This document shows, piece after piece, positions 17,417 to 25,216 of a stretch of 64,000 nucleotides of DNA (position 1 is its first letter; each line of letters opens with the position of its first letter). A program made the translations under genes and the position numbers. Origin of the DNA: Pseudomonas sp. JAI120 (GTDB lineage: Bacteria > Pseudomonadota > Gammaproteobacteria > Pseudomonadales > Pseudomonadaceae); assembly GCF_014207255.1 (NCBI RefSeq), contig NZ_JACHCZ010000001.1, positions 2,223,378-2,287,377 on the forward strand, given 5' to 3'. The notes beneath the pieces were generated by a model. It saw only the letters and a program-made list of their open reading frames with translations. It did no database searches and was not told the DNA's origin.

Positions 17417-17522
17417 GGGATTGTTCGCCTTATTCGGCCAGTGATTCCGGTTTAGCGCTATTTATCACGTTATGAGCGGACAAATACACTTCTTCCCACA
17501 GTCACTCACCGAGGAAAACACC

Positions 17523-18281
17523 ATGACCCGTAAGATCGCATTGATCACCGGCGCCAGCCGCGGCCTGGGCAAAAACGCCGCGCTGCACCTGGCGGCACAA
17601 GGCGTCGACATCATCGGCACTTATCACAGCAAGGCCGATGAAGCGCAGGCATTGGTCGCACAGATCGAACAGCTGGGCGGCCGTGCTGCCATGCTGAAAC
17701 TGGATGTGGGACAAAGCGCGACGTTCGGTGATTTTGTCGACGACGTTGCTGGGGTACTCAAGGAAGTTTTCGCACAGGACCACTTCGATTTTCTGATCAA
17801 CAACGCCGGTATCGGCATTCACGCCAGCTTTGCCGAGACCACCGAAGCGCAGTTCGATCAGTTGGTGGCGATCCAATTCAAGGGCCCGTTTTTCCTGACC
17901 CAACAGCTGTTGCCGTTGATCCGCGACGGCGGCCGCATCCTCAATGTCTCCAGTGGCCTGACGCGCTTCAGCCTGCCTGGCTACGCCGCCTACGCCGCGA
18001 TGAAAGGCGCGATGGACGTGTTGACCCGCTACCAGGCCAAAGAACTGGGCGGCCGTGGCATCAGCGTTAACATCCTGGCCCCCGGCGCGATTGAAACCGA
18101 CTTCGGAGGCGGTGCGGTGCGCGATAACGCCGAGCTCAACGCCATGGTCGCTAGCAATACCGCTTTGGGCCGCGCGGGGTTACCGGATGATATTGGCGGA
18201 GCCATCGCCAGCCTGCTCGCCGACGGTAGCGCCTGGATCACGGGCCAGCGTATCGAGGCGTCGGGCGGCATGTTTCTGTAG
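17523..18281 (+). CDS. Short-chain dehydrogenase/reductase (SDR)
   Basis: 252 residues, classical SDR. The cofactor loop is GASRGLGKNA (about 9-18), the NNAG strand is INNAGIG (about 97-103), the catalytic Ser lies in NVSSGLTRF (about 146-154) and the Tyr-Lys pair in YAAMK (about 162-166). GAIETDFGG follows the active site, and the C-terminus WITGQRIEASGGMFL is typical of family tetramers. It uses NAD(P)(H) on an unknown alcohol or ketone. Start at ATG 17523 behind GAGGAAA; a divergent LysR gene likely controls it. Its last 102 bases are also read, on the other strand, as the end of the PACE transporter gene. Confidence 0.9.
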   Translation: MTRKIALITGASRGLGKNAALHLAAQGVDIIGTYHSKADEAQALVAQIEQLGGRAAMLKLDVGQSATFGDFVDDVAGVLKEVFAQDHFDFLINNAGIGIHASFAETTEAQFDQLVAIQFKGPFFLTQQLLPLIRDGGRILNVSSGLTRFSLPGYAAYAAMKGAMDVLTRYQAKELGGRGISVNILAPGAIETDFGGGAVRDNAELNAMVASNTALGRAGLPDDIGGAIASLLADGSAWITGQRIEASGGMFL

Positions 18282-18692
18282 GAGCTTGTCGCGCAGCACG
18301 TCATACCCCCAGTGATACACATAGGTGTACGGCAGGAAAAACAGCAGTACGCCTATGTCGAGGATAAACGCCTGCACCAGACTGATGTTCAGCCAGGCGG
18401 CAATCAGCGGCACGCACACCAGGATCAACCCACCTTCAAACATCAAGGCATGCAGCACTCGGGTCCAGCCGTTGTTGGCCAGTTGCAGGCGCGCCTTGAG
18501 GCGGTCGAACAGGCCATTGAAAATCACGTTCCAGGTCAGCGCCAACAGGCTGATCGCCAGGGTGACCATGCCCATCTCCAGGGCAGGCTTGTCCATGATC
18601 CACGCCAGCAACGGGGTGCAGATCAACAACGCCAGGGCTTCGAAACCAATGGCCTGGCAAACGCGTTCAGTAATCGACTTGGTGGGGTTCAT
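18180..18692 (-). CDS. PACE-family multidrug/biocide efflux protein
   Basis: 170 residues with four membrane helices: about 15-34, 38-58, 83-104 and 107-128. It carries two tandem BTP repeats. Helix 1 contains GFEALALLICTPLLAW with the membrane-embedded Glu essential in AceI. The motif W-N-V-I-F-N ends helix 2, and LPYTYVYHWGYDVLRD closes helix 4. PACE proteins export chlorhexidine, acriflavine and probably natural polyamines in exchange for protons. Typical members are about 140-150 residues; this one carries a roughly 30-residue hydrophilic tail encoded entirely opposite the 3' end of the SDR gene. A LysR gene is divergent, as is usual for this family. Confidence 0.9.
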   Translation of the reverse strand: MNPTKSITERVCQAIGFEALALLICTPLLAWIMDKPALEMGMVTLAISLLALTWNVIFNGLFDRLKARLQLANNGWTRVLHALMFEGGLILVCVPLIAAWLNISLVQAFILDIGVLLFFLPYTYVYHWGYDVLRDKLLQKHAARRLDTLARDPGATVGEQAGDGSANIIR

Positions 18693-18780
18693 GACCCGGC
18701 TCCGTGAGTGACGACGGTTGCCATCATTAGCCTTTGACTCGATACTTCATAACCAATAACCATCGATCAAGGCGATAGTC

Positions 18781-19635
18781 ATGGCCTCTAACGAAGTGCT
18801 GCAGGCGTTTGTGCAGGCGGCCACCCAAGGCTCGTTTTCGGCGGCGGCGCGCAAGCTCGGCAAGAGCCAGTCCACCGTCAGCGCAGCCGTGGCGGGCCTG
18901 GAGATTGACCTGGATGTGGTGCTGTTTGATCGCAGCAGCCGTAAGCCGACACTGACGCCAGCGGGCCATGTGTTGCTGCAACGGGCCGAGCAGGTGCTGG
19001 AGGCCAGTAGTCGGCTGGAATTGGCGGCGAGCCAGTTGGCCCAGGGGTTGGAGCCGAAGCTGAGTATCGCCATGTCGGACACCTACCAGTCCGACCGTTT
19101 CGAGGTCGCCCTCAGCGCGTTTGAACAACGCTACCCGGACCTTGAGCTGGAATGCCTGATCGCCGAATGCGAAGACCTGATCGCCCTGGTCCAAAGTGGT
19201 CGGGCGCAGATCGCGTTTATTGAACACCAGGAAGCGTACCCGCCAGACCTGACCCGCGCGCCCGTGGACGAGCGCACGGAAATCGCCCTGTTCGTGTCAC
19301 CGAAACATCCGCTGGCGGGCGTTGACACCCTCACCGCGCACGCCCTGCAACAGCACCGCGAATTGCGCCTGGCAAGCATCATCAACCCGAATGAAATCCG
19401 TGCCAACGGCCGCGTCTGGTCGGCCCCCAGTTACCTGATGCTGTTGGAGATGGCCCAGTTGGGTTTCGGCTGGGCACCGATTCCGCGCTGGCTGGTGGAA
19501 CGCTTTGGTGGCGGGCAACTGGTCGAACTCAAGGCACGCGGTTGGCCGCGTTCGGTGGCCGTGGATGCACTGTGGTCACGCCACCATCCGCCGGGGCCGG
19601 CGGGGAGCTGGTTGCTGGGGAAGATGTTGGAGTGA
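18781..19635 (+). CDS. LysR-family regulator, divergent to PACE efflux gene
   Basis: 284 residues. Helix-turn-helix at 3-60 (EVLQAFVQAATQGSFSAAAR, KSQSTVSAAVAGLEIDLDVVLFDR), effector domain about 88-280. It is separated by 88 bases from the PACE gene, which it probably controls; PACE genes in Pseudomonas and Acinetobacter are commonly paired with a LysR activator (AceR in the known case). The spacer contains repeated AATAACC/CGAT-type stretches but no clear symmetric operator. The gene is followed by a REP doublet. Confidence 0.87.
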   Translation: MASNEVLQAFVQAATQGSFSAAARKLGKSQSTVSAAVAGLEIDLDVVLFDRSSRKPTLTPAGHVLLQRAEQVLEASSRLELAASQLAQGLEPKLSIAMSDTYQSDRFEVALSAFEQRYPDLELECLIAECEDLIALVQSGRAQIAFIEHQEAYPPDLTRAPVDERTEIALFVSPKHPLAGVDTLTAHALQQHRELRLASIINPNEIRANGRVWSAPSYLMLLEMAQLGFGWAPIPRWLVERFGGGQLVELKARGWPRSVAVDALWSRHHPPGPAGSWLLGKMLE

Positions 19636-19660
19636 TTTTTTTCAGACAATGAAGATTAAG

Positions 19661-19749
19661 GTGGGAGGGGGCTTGCCCCCGATGACGGTGGGTCAGTAAC
19701 CCAATACAGCGACTGACACCCTGCTATCGGGGGCAAGCCCCCTCCCACA
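19661..19749. repeat. REP doublet (GTGGGAGG type)
   Basis: GTGGGAGGGGGCTTGCCCCC followed by GATGACGGTG, then about 30 bases, and the inverted copy CTATCGGGGGCAAGCCCCCT-CCCAC. This is the two-headed form of the repeat (compare 39631 and 43168). It lies between the convergent LysR and sigma-factor genes. Confidence 0.9.
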
Positions 19750-19759
19750 TTTTTGATCT

Positions 19760-20983
19760 TCATTGCTTGGGGAGATTGAGTTCGGCCAGGCGGTGTTCAA
19801 GGAAATGCTTTTCCGGGATTTGCCGGGTCAGTGACAGGGCTTTTTCGTAGGCTGTCCGGGCCTCTTCCACCCGCCCCAACTGCCGGCAAAACTCGCCCCG
19901 CGCCGAATGCGCCAGGTGGTAATCCAGCAATTCCCCACGCGCCAGAATGCCTTCCACCAACTGCAACCCCGCCAGCGGCCCTTCGCGCATGGCCACCGCC
20001 ACGGCGCGGTTCAACTCGATCACCGGCGACGGCATGGCCCTGAGCAATACATCGTAGAGCCCGATAATCTGCGGCCAATCCGTTTCCCCGGCGTTGGGTG
20101 CCTCGGCATGCACCGCTGCAATCGCCGCCTGCAGGCAATACGGGCCAAAACCACATTGGGTCAGTGCCTGCTCCACCAGCGCACAACCTTCAGCCATCAA
20201 GCACACATCCCACCGCGAACGGTCCTGTTCATCCAACAACACCAGTTCGCCGCTGGCCGAGGTGCGCGCCGCGCGGCGGGATTCGTGCAACAGCATCAGC
20301 GCCAGCAGGCCCATCACTTCCGGCTCCGGCAGTAATTCCAGGAGCAGGCGGCCGAGGCGAATGGCTTCGCGGGTCAATTCCTCGCGCGTGAGGTCCGCGC
20401 CCATGGACGCCGAATAGCCTTCGTTGAAGACCAGGTAAATCACGCGCAGCACGCTGTCGAGGCGCTCGGGTAGCTCGGCCAGTGACGGCACTTGATAAGG
20501 GATTTTGGCCTCGCGAATCTTGCCCTTGGCGCGCACGATGCGCTGGGCGATGGTGGCCGGGGTGGCCAGAAAGGCACGGGCGATTTCTTCGGTGGTGAGG
20601 TCGCAGATCTCACGCAAGGTCAGCGCCGCCTGGGCGTCGGCCGCCAACGCTGGGTGGCAGCAGGTGAAGATCAGGCGCAGGCGGTCGTCTTCCACGTCCT
20701 CAACGCTCCAGTCGGCGGCTTCCAGTGTGTCGGCCTGCGCCTGCAACAAGGGCGCGAAACGGGCTTGGCGGCGCAGGCGGTCGATGGCCTTGAAGCGCCC
20801 GGTCGACACCAGCCAGGCCCGTGGGTTGTCCGGCACACCGTCCTGCTGCCAGCGTTCGACCGCAACGAAGAAGGCCTCGTGCAAGGCCTCTTCGGCGAGG
20901 TCGAAATCACCGAGCAGGCGGATCAGCGTAGCCAGGACGCGCCGGGATTCGCTGCGGTAAATGGCCTCGATTGCAGACGTCAA
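19760..20983 (-). CDS. ECF-type RNA polymerase sigma factor with C-terminal extension (ECF42 type)
   Basis: 407 residues, about twice a normal ECF sigma factor. Region 2 (about 8-75) includes RRVLATLIRLLGDFDLAEEA and PRAWLVSTGRFKAIDRLRR; region 4 (about 108-165) includes LTLREICDLTTEEIARAFL. The roughly 240-residue extension has LPERLDSVLRVIYLVFNEGY, a hallmark of this group, then a helical TPR-like tail (RGEFCRQLGRVEEARTAYEK). No anti-sigma gene is adjacent; in ECF42 proteins the extension itself is thought to control activity. Translation starts at TTG 20983, overlapping the AHSA1 gene's stop (TTGA). The YCII/DGPF gene two upstream is the standard partner of this sigma group. Confidence 0.9.
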   Translation of the reverse strand: MTSAIEAIYRSESRRVLATLIRLLGDFDLAEEALHEAFFVAVERWQQDGVPDNPRAWLVSTGRFKAIDRLRRQARFAPLLQAQADTLEAADWSVEDVEDDRLRLIFTCCHPALAADAQAALTLREICDLTTEEIARAFLATPATIAQRIVRAKGKIREAKIPYQVPSLAELPERLDSVLRVIYLVFNEGYSASMGADLTREELTREAIRLGRLLLELLPEPEVMGLLALMLLHESRRAARTSASGELVLLDEQDRSRWDVCLMAEGCALVEQALTQCGFGPYCLQAAIAAVHAEAPNAGETDWPQIIGLYDVLLRAMPSPVIELNRAVAVAMREGPLAGLQLVEGILARGELLDYHLAHSARGEFCRQLGRVEEARTAYEKALSLTRQIPEKHFLEHRLAELNLPKQ

Positions 20984-21459
20984 TCAGGCATGCCCTGGGT
21001 CACCAGCGTCACCAGGCGGTCCAGGCTCTGGCCCCATCCGTCGTGAAAGCCCATGGCCTCGTGGGCCTGTTTGTCTTCAGCGCTCCAGTGCATGGCGCGG
21101 GCGGTGTAGAGAGTCTTGTTGCCCTCGACTTCCTGCAGGGTCACTTCAGCGGTCATGAACGGTTTGCCCGAAGGGATCCAGCCCGGCGTATAGGCGTCGG
21201 TAAACACCAGGCGCCGAGGGGCGACGATCTCCAGGAACACGCCCTGGGTCGGGTACTCACTGCCATCCGGCGCACGCATCAGGGTGCGAAACAGGCCACC
21301 GACCCACAGGTTCATTTCGCACTCGGGGGTGGTCATGCCATGGGGCCCCCACCATTGCTGCAGCAAGGCGGGTTCGGTCCAGGCGCGGAATACACGGCTG
21401 CGCGGTGCATCGATCACACGGCTGATGGACAGTTCAAATTCGGCAGGTTGCGTAGGCAT
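20980..21459 (-). CDS. AHSA1/SRPBCC-family protein
   Basis: 159 residues with the Bet v1-like START fold of AHSA1 proteins: the opening FELSISRVIDAPRSRVFRAW, then WTEPALLQQWWGPHGMTT, YTPGWIPSGKPFMTAEVTLQ and the C-terminal GFHDGWGQSLDRLVTLV. Such proteins bind small hydrophobic ligands or act in stress responses; none of the DGPF-linked members has a proven activity. It lies 39 bases after the DGPF gene and overlaps the sigma factor start, so the three are co-transcribed. Confidence 0.88.
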   Translation of the reverse strand: MPTQPAEFELSISRVIDAPRSRVFRAWTEPALLQQWWGPHGMTTPECEMNLWVGGLFRTLMRAPDGSEYPTQGVFLEIVAPRRLVFTDAYTPGWIPSGKPFMTAEVTLQEVEGNKTLYTARAMHWSAEDKQAHEAMGFHDGWGQSLDRLVTLVTQGMPD

Positions 21460-21498
21460 GGGTAAACCTCCTGAATCTTATGCTTATGGTTGTTGAGT

Positions 21499-21843
21499 TC
21501 AGAGATTCAATTCGCGCACGGGGCGCACTTCCACACTGCCGACCCGGGCGGCCGGAATGCCACCGGCCACTTGGATCGCTTCATTCAAGTCCCGCGCCTC
21601 GATCAGATAGAACCCGGCGAGCTGTTCCTTGGTTTCGGCAAACGGCCCGTCGGTGATCGACAGCTTGCCGTTGCGCATGCGCACGGTGGTGGCGCTGCTT
21701 ACCGACTCCAACGGCTCAGCGGCGAGCATCCGGCCGCTGTCGTGGATGGCCTGCGCGTAGGCGAAACACTCCGGGTCTGCGGGGCTGTCCGGCGAGGTGT
21801 GCAGCACCTGTTCGTTGCTGTAGATCAGGCAGAGGTATTTCAT
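21499..21843 (-). CDS. YCII-related DGPF-domain protein
   Basis: 114 residues, ferredoxin-like dimer fold. The namesake DGPF motif occurs as ITDGPFAETKEQLAGFYLIE (about 64-83), preceded by MKYLCLIYSNEQ at the first strand and ending G-x-V-E-V-R-P. DGPF genes are the conserved neighbours of ECF42 sigma factors and are reported targets of them. The enzymatic role, if any, is unknown. It begins 43 bases after the SnoaL-like gene. Confidence 0.9.
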   Translation of the reverse strand: MKYLCLIYSNEQVLHTSPDSPADPECFAYAQAIHDSGRMLAAEPLESVSSATTVRMRNGKLSITDGPFAETKEQLAGFYLIEARDLNEAIQVAGGIPAARVGSVEVRPVRELNL

Positions 21844-21886
21844 GTGCGTCTCCGTTTTCGCAACTATTGACTATAGTTCGCAGCAC

Positions 21887-22306
21887 TCAAGGTTTCAGGT
21901 CGAACAGTGCCGTGCCACTTGCCATGTCAAACGGCGCCGACCAATGCTCATGCACCACCTTCCAGTCGCCGTTAAAGCATTGATAACCGGCCGTCACCCG
22001 CATCCAGCAGGCCTTCACTTCACCGTCCGGCCCGGCGCCGCCGCAGTGGGCCAGCCAGTGGGCGAATGCGCTGTCCCGGGACTCGACGATACGCAGTTCG
22101 TGGAACTCGAAAATACCTGGGCCAGGGCAGTGCTCCATGCAGGCTTCCCAGTGCGCACGGTAGGCGGCCTTGCCTTTGAATTGCAGGGCGGTCACGGCGT
22201 CGAACGAGACGATATCGTCGGCGTAATAGCTGACAATCTTATCGATATTCCGCGAAAGCACGGCGTGCTTCCATTCTTCGATCAGGGTGTTGATTGCGGT
22301 ACTCAT
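21887..22306 (-). CDS. SnoaL-like/ketosteroid isomerase-fold protein
   Basis: 139 residues from ATG 22306; an open frame continues upstream but is not protein-like. NTF2-like cone fold: an N-terminal helix IEEWKHAVLSRNIDKIVSYY, D-D-I-V-S-F-D, then FKGKAAYRAHWEACMEH, and the C-terminal strands RVTAGYQCFNGDWKVVHEHW. These proteins bind or isomerise small hydrophobic molecules and often accompany stress sigma factors. It is the promoter-proximal gene of the SnoaL-DGPF-AHSA1-sigma operon, so the control region of the whole set lies in 22307-22451, shared with the divergent GNAT gene. Confidence 0.87.
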   Translation of the reverse strand: MSTAINTLIEEWKHAVLSRNIDKIVSYYADDIVSFDAVTALQFKGKAAYRAHWEACMEHCPGPGIFEFHELRIVESRDSAFAHWLAHCGGAGPDGEVKACWMRVTAGYQCFNGDWKVVHEHWSAPFDMASGTALFDLKP

Positions 22307-22451
22307 GGCGATACTCCTTCGGGTTGGAAAATCACGGAAGACACCCTTAGTCGAACGGCCTGCGGGCAAATCGACAGCCCGTTGAAAAATAATATCGTCC
22401 AGCACAAAACCGCTAGACTGCGCCCTTCTTTGCAGCTGTTCGGACACGCCG

Positions 22452-22961
22452 ATGCAAACCCGCCTTGTCGCTTACGAGACGCTGAATGCTGTGCAACAAC
22501 AGCACGTCAGCGCCATCGAAGTTCACCCTGAGCAGTTGCCGTTTTCCGGCGACATGTATTGCGCCCTCAACTCGCTGCTGGCCAAGCCCAGCCCCGGCGT
22601 CAAGGGCTTTGCCCTGCTGGCCGACGACATTCCGGTGGCCTTCCTCCTGCTTAAACGCCCGCCCTGCCTGCCCCATTGGGCCGATGAACACAGCGCGACG
22701 CTGCACGCGTTGCAGGTGGATCGGCAGCAGCAAGGGCGTGGATTCGGCAAGGCGTGCTTGCAGGCGCTGCCGGCTGCGGCATTGCAGGCGTGGCCGCAGA
22801 TCAAGGCGCTGGAGTTGTCGGTGGACACGCACAATGTGGCGGCGATGGGGTTGTATCTGGGGGCTGGGTGGGTGGACAGCGGGGAGGCGTATAAGGGACG
22901 GATTGGGTATGAGCGGAGGTTGAGGTGGGTGTTGGGTCGAAACGGTGTTGGCCTGCTTTAA
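22452..22961 (+). CDS. GNAT-family N-acetyltransferase
   Basis: 169 residues. The acetyl-CoA binding motif A appears as LQVDRQQQGRGFGKACLQAL (about 94-113), with Q-x-x-G-R-G-x-G in standard form. Motif B continues with LELSVDTHNVAAMGLYLGAGW. The substrate is unknown. It reads away from the ECF42 operon across a 145-base spacer and so might share its control. No ribosome site anomalies. Confidence 0.88.
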   Translation: MQTRLVAYETLNAVQQQHVSAIEVHPEQLPFSGDMYCALNSLLAKPSPGVKGFALLADDIPVAFLLLKRPPCLPHWADEHSATLHALQVDRQQQGRGFGKACLQALPAAALQAWPQIKALELSVDTHNVAAMGLYLGAGWVDSGEAYKGRIGYERRLRWVLGRNGVGLL

Positions 22962-23099
22962 ATGTCACGTATAGATGACTTACCCGATAAAAAGTAATGA
23001 ATATGTGACATGAATATTTCAGTTATCGCTCAGCAACCCGACAGCCAAGTTCGCGCCATGCGTCTTAACCATGGCTCTGCCGAGGGGCGTGCTCCCGAT

Positions 23100-23210
23100 G
23101 GGCTGCGCAGCAGCCCTATTCAGTGCCGCCGCATTCTTCCGGGTGAACCGCAGCGGTAGGTTTTGGGGCCGCTGCGCAGCCCAACGCGGGGCGAGCCCGC
23201 TCGCCACAGA
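23100..23210. repeat. REP-type element (GTGGCGAGCGGG type), damaged left arm
   Basis: The right arm is intact (GGGGCCGCTGCGCAGCCCAA, CGCGGGGCGAGCCCGCTCGC, CACAG). The left arm has only GGGCTGCGCAGCAGCCC. It fills most of the gap 22962-23231. The first part of that gap is AT-rich and contains ATGTCAC ... GTGACAT (22969-23009), too widely spaced to judge. Confidence 0.75.
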
Positions 23211-23231
23211 GGGACGTGTTCAGCCAGCCGG

Positions 23232-23711
23232 TTACTTGGCTTCCACAGGCAACCAGATCTCCACCGTGCCCGTGCCCTTGCGCCCATCAAAATCCGCGCT
23301 ATAGCGCTCGAAATCCGCCCCCGCCACCTTGTAGCCCGAGTGCGGCAACCACTCGAACATGATGCGCTCGTAAGTCTGCTCCAATGCCTGCACCGGGCCA
23401 TAGTGCGGGAACACGGCGTAGCGGTGCGCAGGCAGTTCGACGAACTCGAAGTTGCTCGGCACATCGCCTTTGGACGGTACTTCCACCCCGGCCATGTAAT
23501 CGAATTCACCGTGGCTGGGGTTATGGCAAACGCCGTAGGTCACACCGCCGACGCGTTTCTTGATGTGTTTTACGCTTTCGTCGAACACACTCCACAACTT
23601 GGGGATATCCCCCACGGTCGCCTTCGAATAACGCCCTTGTACCCCGGCGATCACCAGGGACTTGCCCTCTTCCATGCGTGGCTCTAACGGTTGTTTTGTC
23701 TGCTGATCCAT
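23232..23711 (-). CDS. GyrI-like/effector-binding domain protein
   Basis: 159 residues from ATG 23711, behind a clear AAGGAG. The SHV/GyrI fold (AraC effector-binding-like) is shown by SLVIAGVQGRYSK at the start, YGVCHNP and FDYMAGVEVPS in the middle, FVELPAHRYAVFPHYGPVQA, and a C-terminal WLPVEAK strand after ADFDGRKGTGTVEI. Stand-alone members bind drugs or other amphipathic molecules, and some hydrolyse them. No DNA-binding domain is attached. It is transcribed alone; the aminotransferase gene is divergent 197 bases away. Confidence 0.85.
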   Translation of the reverse strand: MDQQTKQPLEPRMEEGKSLVIAGVQGRYSKATVGDIPKLWSVFDESVKHIKKRVGGVTYGVCHNPSHGEFDYMAGVEVPSKGDVPSNFEFVELPAHRYAVFPHYGPVQALEQTYERIMFEWLPHSGYKVAGADFERYSADFDGRKGTGTVEIWLPVEAK

Positions 23712-23907
23712 CTGAACAGTCTCCTTCTTATGAGGGAACAAACCCGTATCGAGTATAGGGGCATATCCTTGCAGTACTCCATGTAGAAAATTTTCCTACG
23801 CATCTGGACAACTGGCCATCATCGACCGTATTGTCTGCCCCGCAGGCCACCGCAGTGGCCGACGTCGCTCGGACGGTTCCGGGCGCTTACGTACTCTCGA
23901 GGCAACA

Positions 23908-25119
23908 ATGGCCGACCAAGGTTCGCCGCGCCGCTTTGCGCGCATAGATCGACTCCCCCCGTATGTTTTCAATATCACTGCCGAGCTGAAGATGGCTGCG
24001 CGTCGGCGCGGCGAAGACATCATCGACTTGAGCATGGGTAACCCCGACGGCGCCACACCTCCCCATATCGTGGAGAAAATGGTTACCGTCGCCCAGCGTG
24101 AAGACACCCACGGCTACTCCACCTCCAAAGGCATTCCGCGTCTGCGCCGGGCGATTTCGCGCTGGTACAAAGACCGCTACGAAGTGGACATCGACCCCGA
24201 AACCGAAGCCATCGTGACCATCGGTTCCAAGGAAGGCCTGGCGCATTTGATGCTGGCGACCCTGGACCAGGGCGACACGGTACTGGTGCCCAACCCGAGC
24301 TACCCGATTCATATCTACGGTGCCGTGATTGCCGGCGCTCAGGTGCGTTCGGTACCGCTGATTCCTGGCGTGGACTTCTTCGCCGAGCTGGAACGGGCGA
24401 TCCGCGGCTCGATCCCCAAGCCGAAGATGATGATTCTCGGCTTCCCGTCCAACCCGACCGCGCAGTGTGTGGAGCTGGATTTTTTCGAACGGGTGATCGC
24501 CCTGGCCAAGCAGTACGACGTGCTGGTGGTGCATGACCTGGCCTACGCCGACATCGTCTACGACGGCTGGAAAGCCCCATCGATCATGCAAGTGCCGGGC
24601 GCCAAGGACATTGCGGTGGAGTTTTTCACCCTGTCCAAGAGCTACAACATGGCCGGCTGGCGCATCGGTTTCATGGTAGGCAACCCGGAACTGGTCAACG
24701 CCCTGGCACGGATCAAGAGCTACCACGACTACGGCACCTTCACCCCGCTGCAAGTCGCCGCGATTGCTGCGTTGGAAGGCGACCAGCAGTGCGTGAAAGA
24801 CATCGCCGAGCAGTACCGCCAGCGCCGCAACGTGCTGGTCAAGGGCCTGCATGAGCTGGGCTGGATGGTGGAGAATCCCAAGGCGTCGATGTACGTCTGG
24901 GCGAAGATCCCGGAAGCGTATGCCGCCATGGGTTCGCTGGAGTTTGCCAAGAAGCTGCTGCTGGAAGCGAAGGTCTGTGTGTCGCCGGGGATTGGGTTTG
25001 GCGAGTATGGGGATGATCATGTACGCTTTGCGCTGATCGAGAACCAGGACCGGATTCGCCAGGCGGTGCGCGGGATTCGCGGGATGTTCCGGGCGGATGG
25101 GCTGGTCGCTAAAGCCTGA
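23908..25119 (+). CDS. alaC: Alanine-type transaminase, class I aminotransferase (AlaC-like)
   Basis: 403 residues, full length for AlaC (412 in E. coli). Features: [18 protein letters not shown] at the substrate loop, [18 protein letters not shown], the cofactor-stacking [25 protein letters not shown], and the PLP-binding Lys in [16 protein letters not shown] (about 250-265). It interconverts alanine and 2-oxoglutarate with pyruvate and glutamate; some relatives prefer methionine-related or diaminopimelate substrates. It is preceded by a 197-base leader region containing a GGCCAC-CGCA-GTGGCC hairpin (23843-23858) of unknown meaning. Single gene. Confidence 0.87.
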   Translation: MADQGSPRRFARIDRLPPYVFNITAELKMAARRRGEDIIDLSMGNPDGATPPHIVEKMVTVAQREDTHGYSTSKGIPRLRRAISRWYKDRYEVDIDPETEAIVTIGSKEGLAHLMLATLDQGDTVLVPNPSYPIHIYGAVIAGAQVRSVPLIPGVDFFAELERAIRGSIPKPKMMILGFPSNPTAQCVELDFFERVIALAKQYDVLVVHDLAYADIVYDGWKAPSIMQVPGAKDIAVEFFTLSKSYNMAGWRIGFMVGNPELVNALARIKSYHDYGTFTPLQVAAIAALEGDQQCVKDIAEQYRQRRNVLVKGLHELGWMVENPKASMYVWAKIPEAYAAMGSLEFAKKLLLEAKVCVSPGIGFGEYGDDHVRFALIENQDRIRQAVRGIRGMFRADGLVAKA

Positions 25120-25146
25120 CCCGATTAACCTGAACAAATGTGGTCA

Positions 25147-25180
25147 AAATGTGGGAGGGGGCTTGCCCCCTCCCACATTT
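25147..25180. repeat. REP palindrome (GTGGGAGG type)
   Basis: AAATGTGGGAGGGGGC, TT, GCCCCCTCCCACATTT: a perfect 16-bp stem between the convergent ends of alaC and gntT. With its flanking T it can end transcription from either direction. Confidence 0.92.
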
Positions 25181-25216
25181 GCATTGGGTTTTCACCCTTG
25201 CCTTGTGGTGTGTCGG

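Noticed and set aside
22969..23009. ATGTCAC ... GTGACAT as operator related to 56232
   Set aside because: Half-sites are 27 bases apart instead of 4, and no gene starts suitably close.
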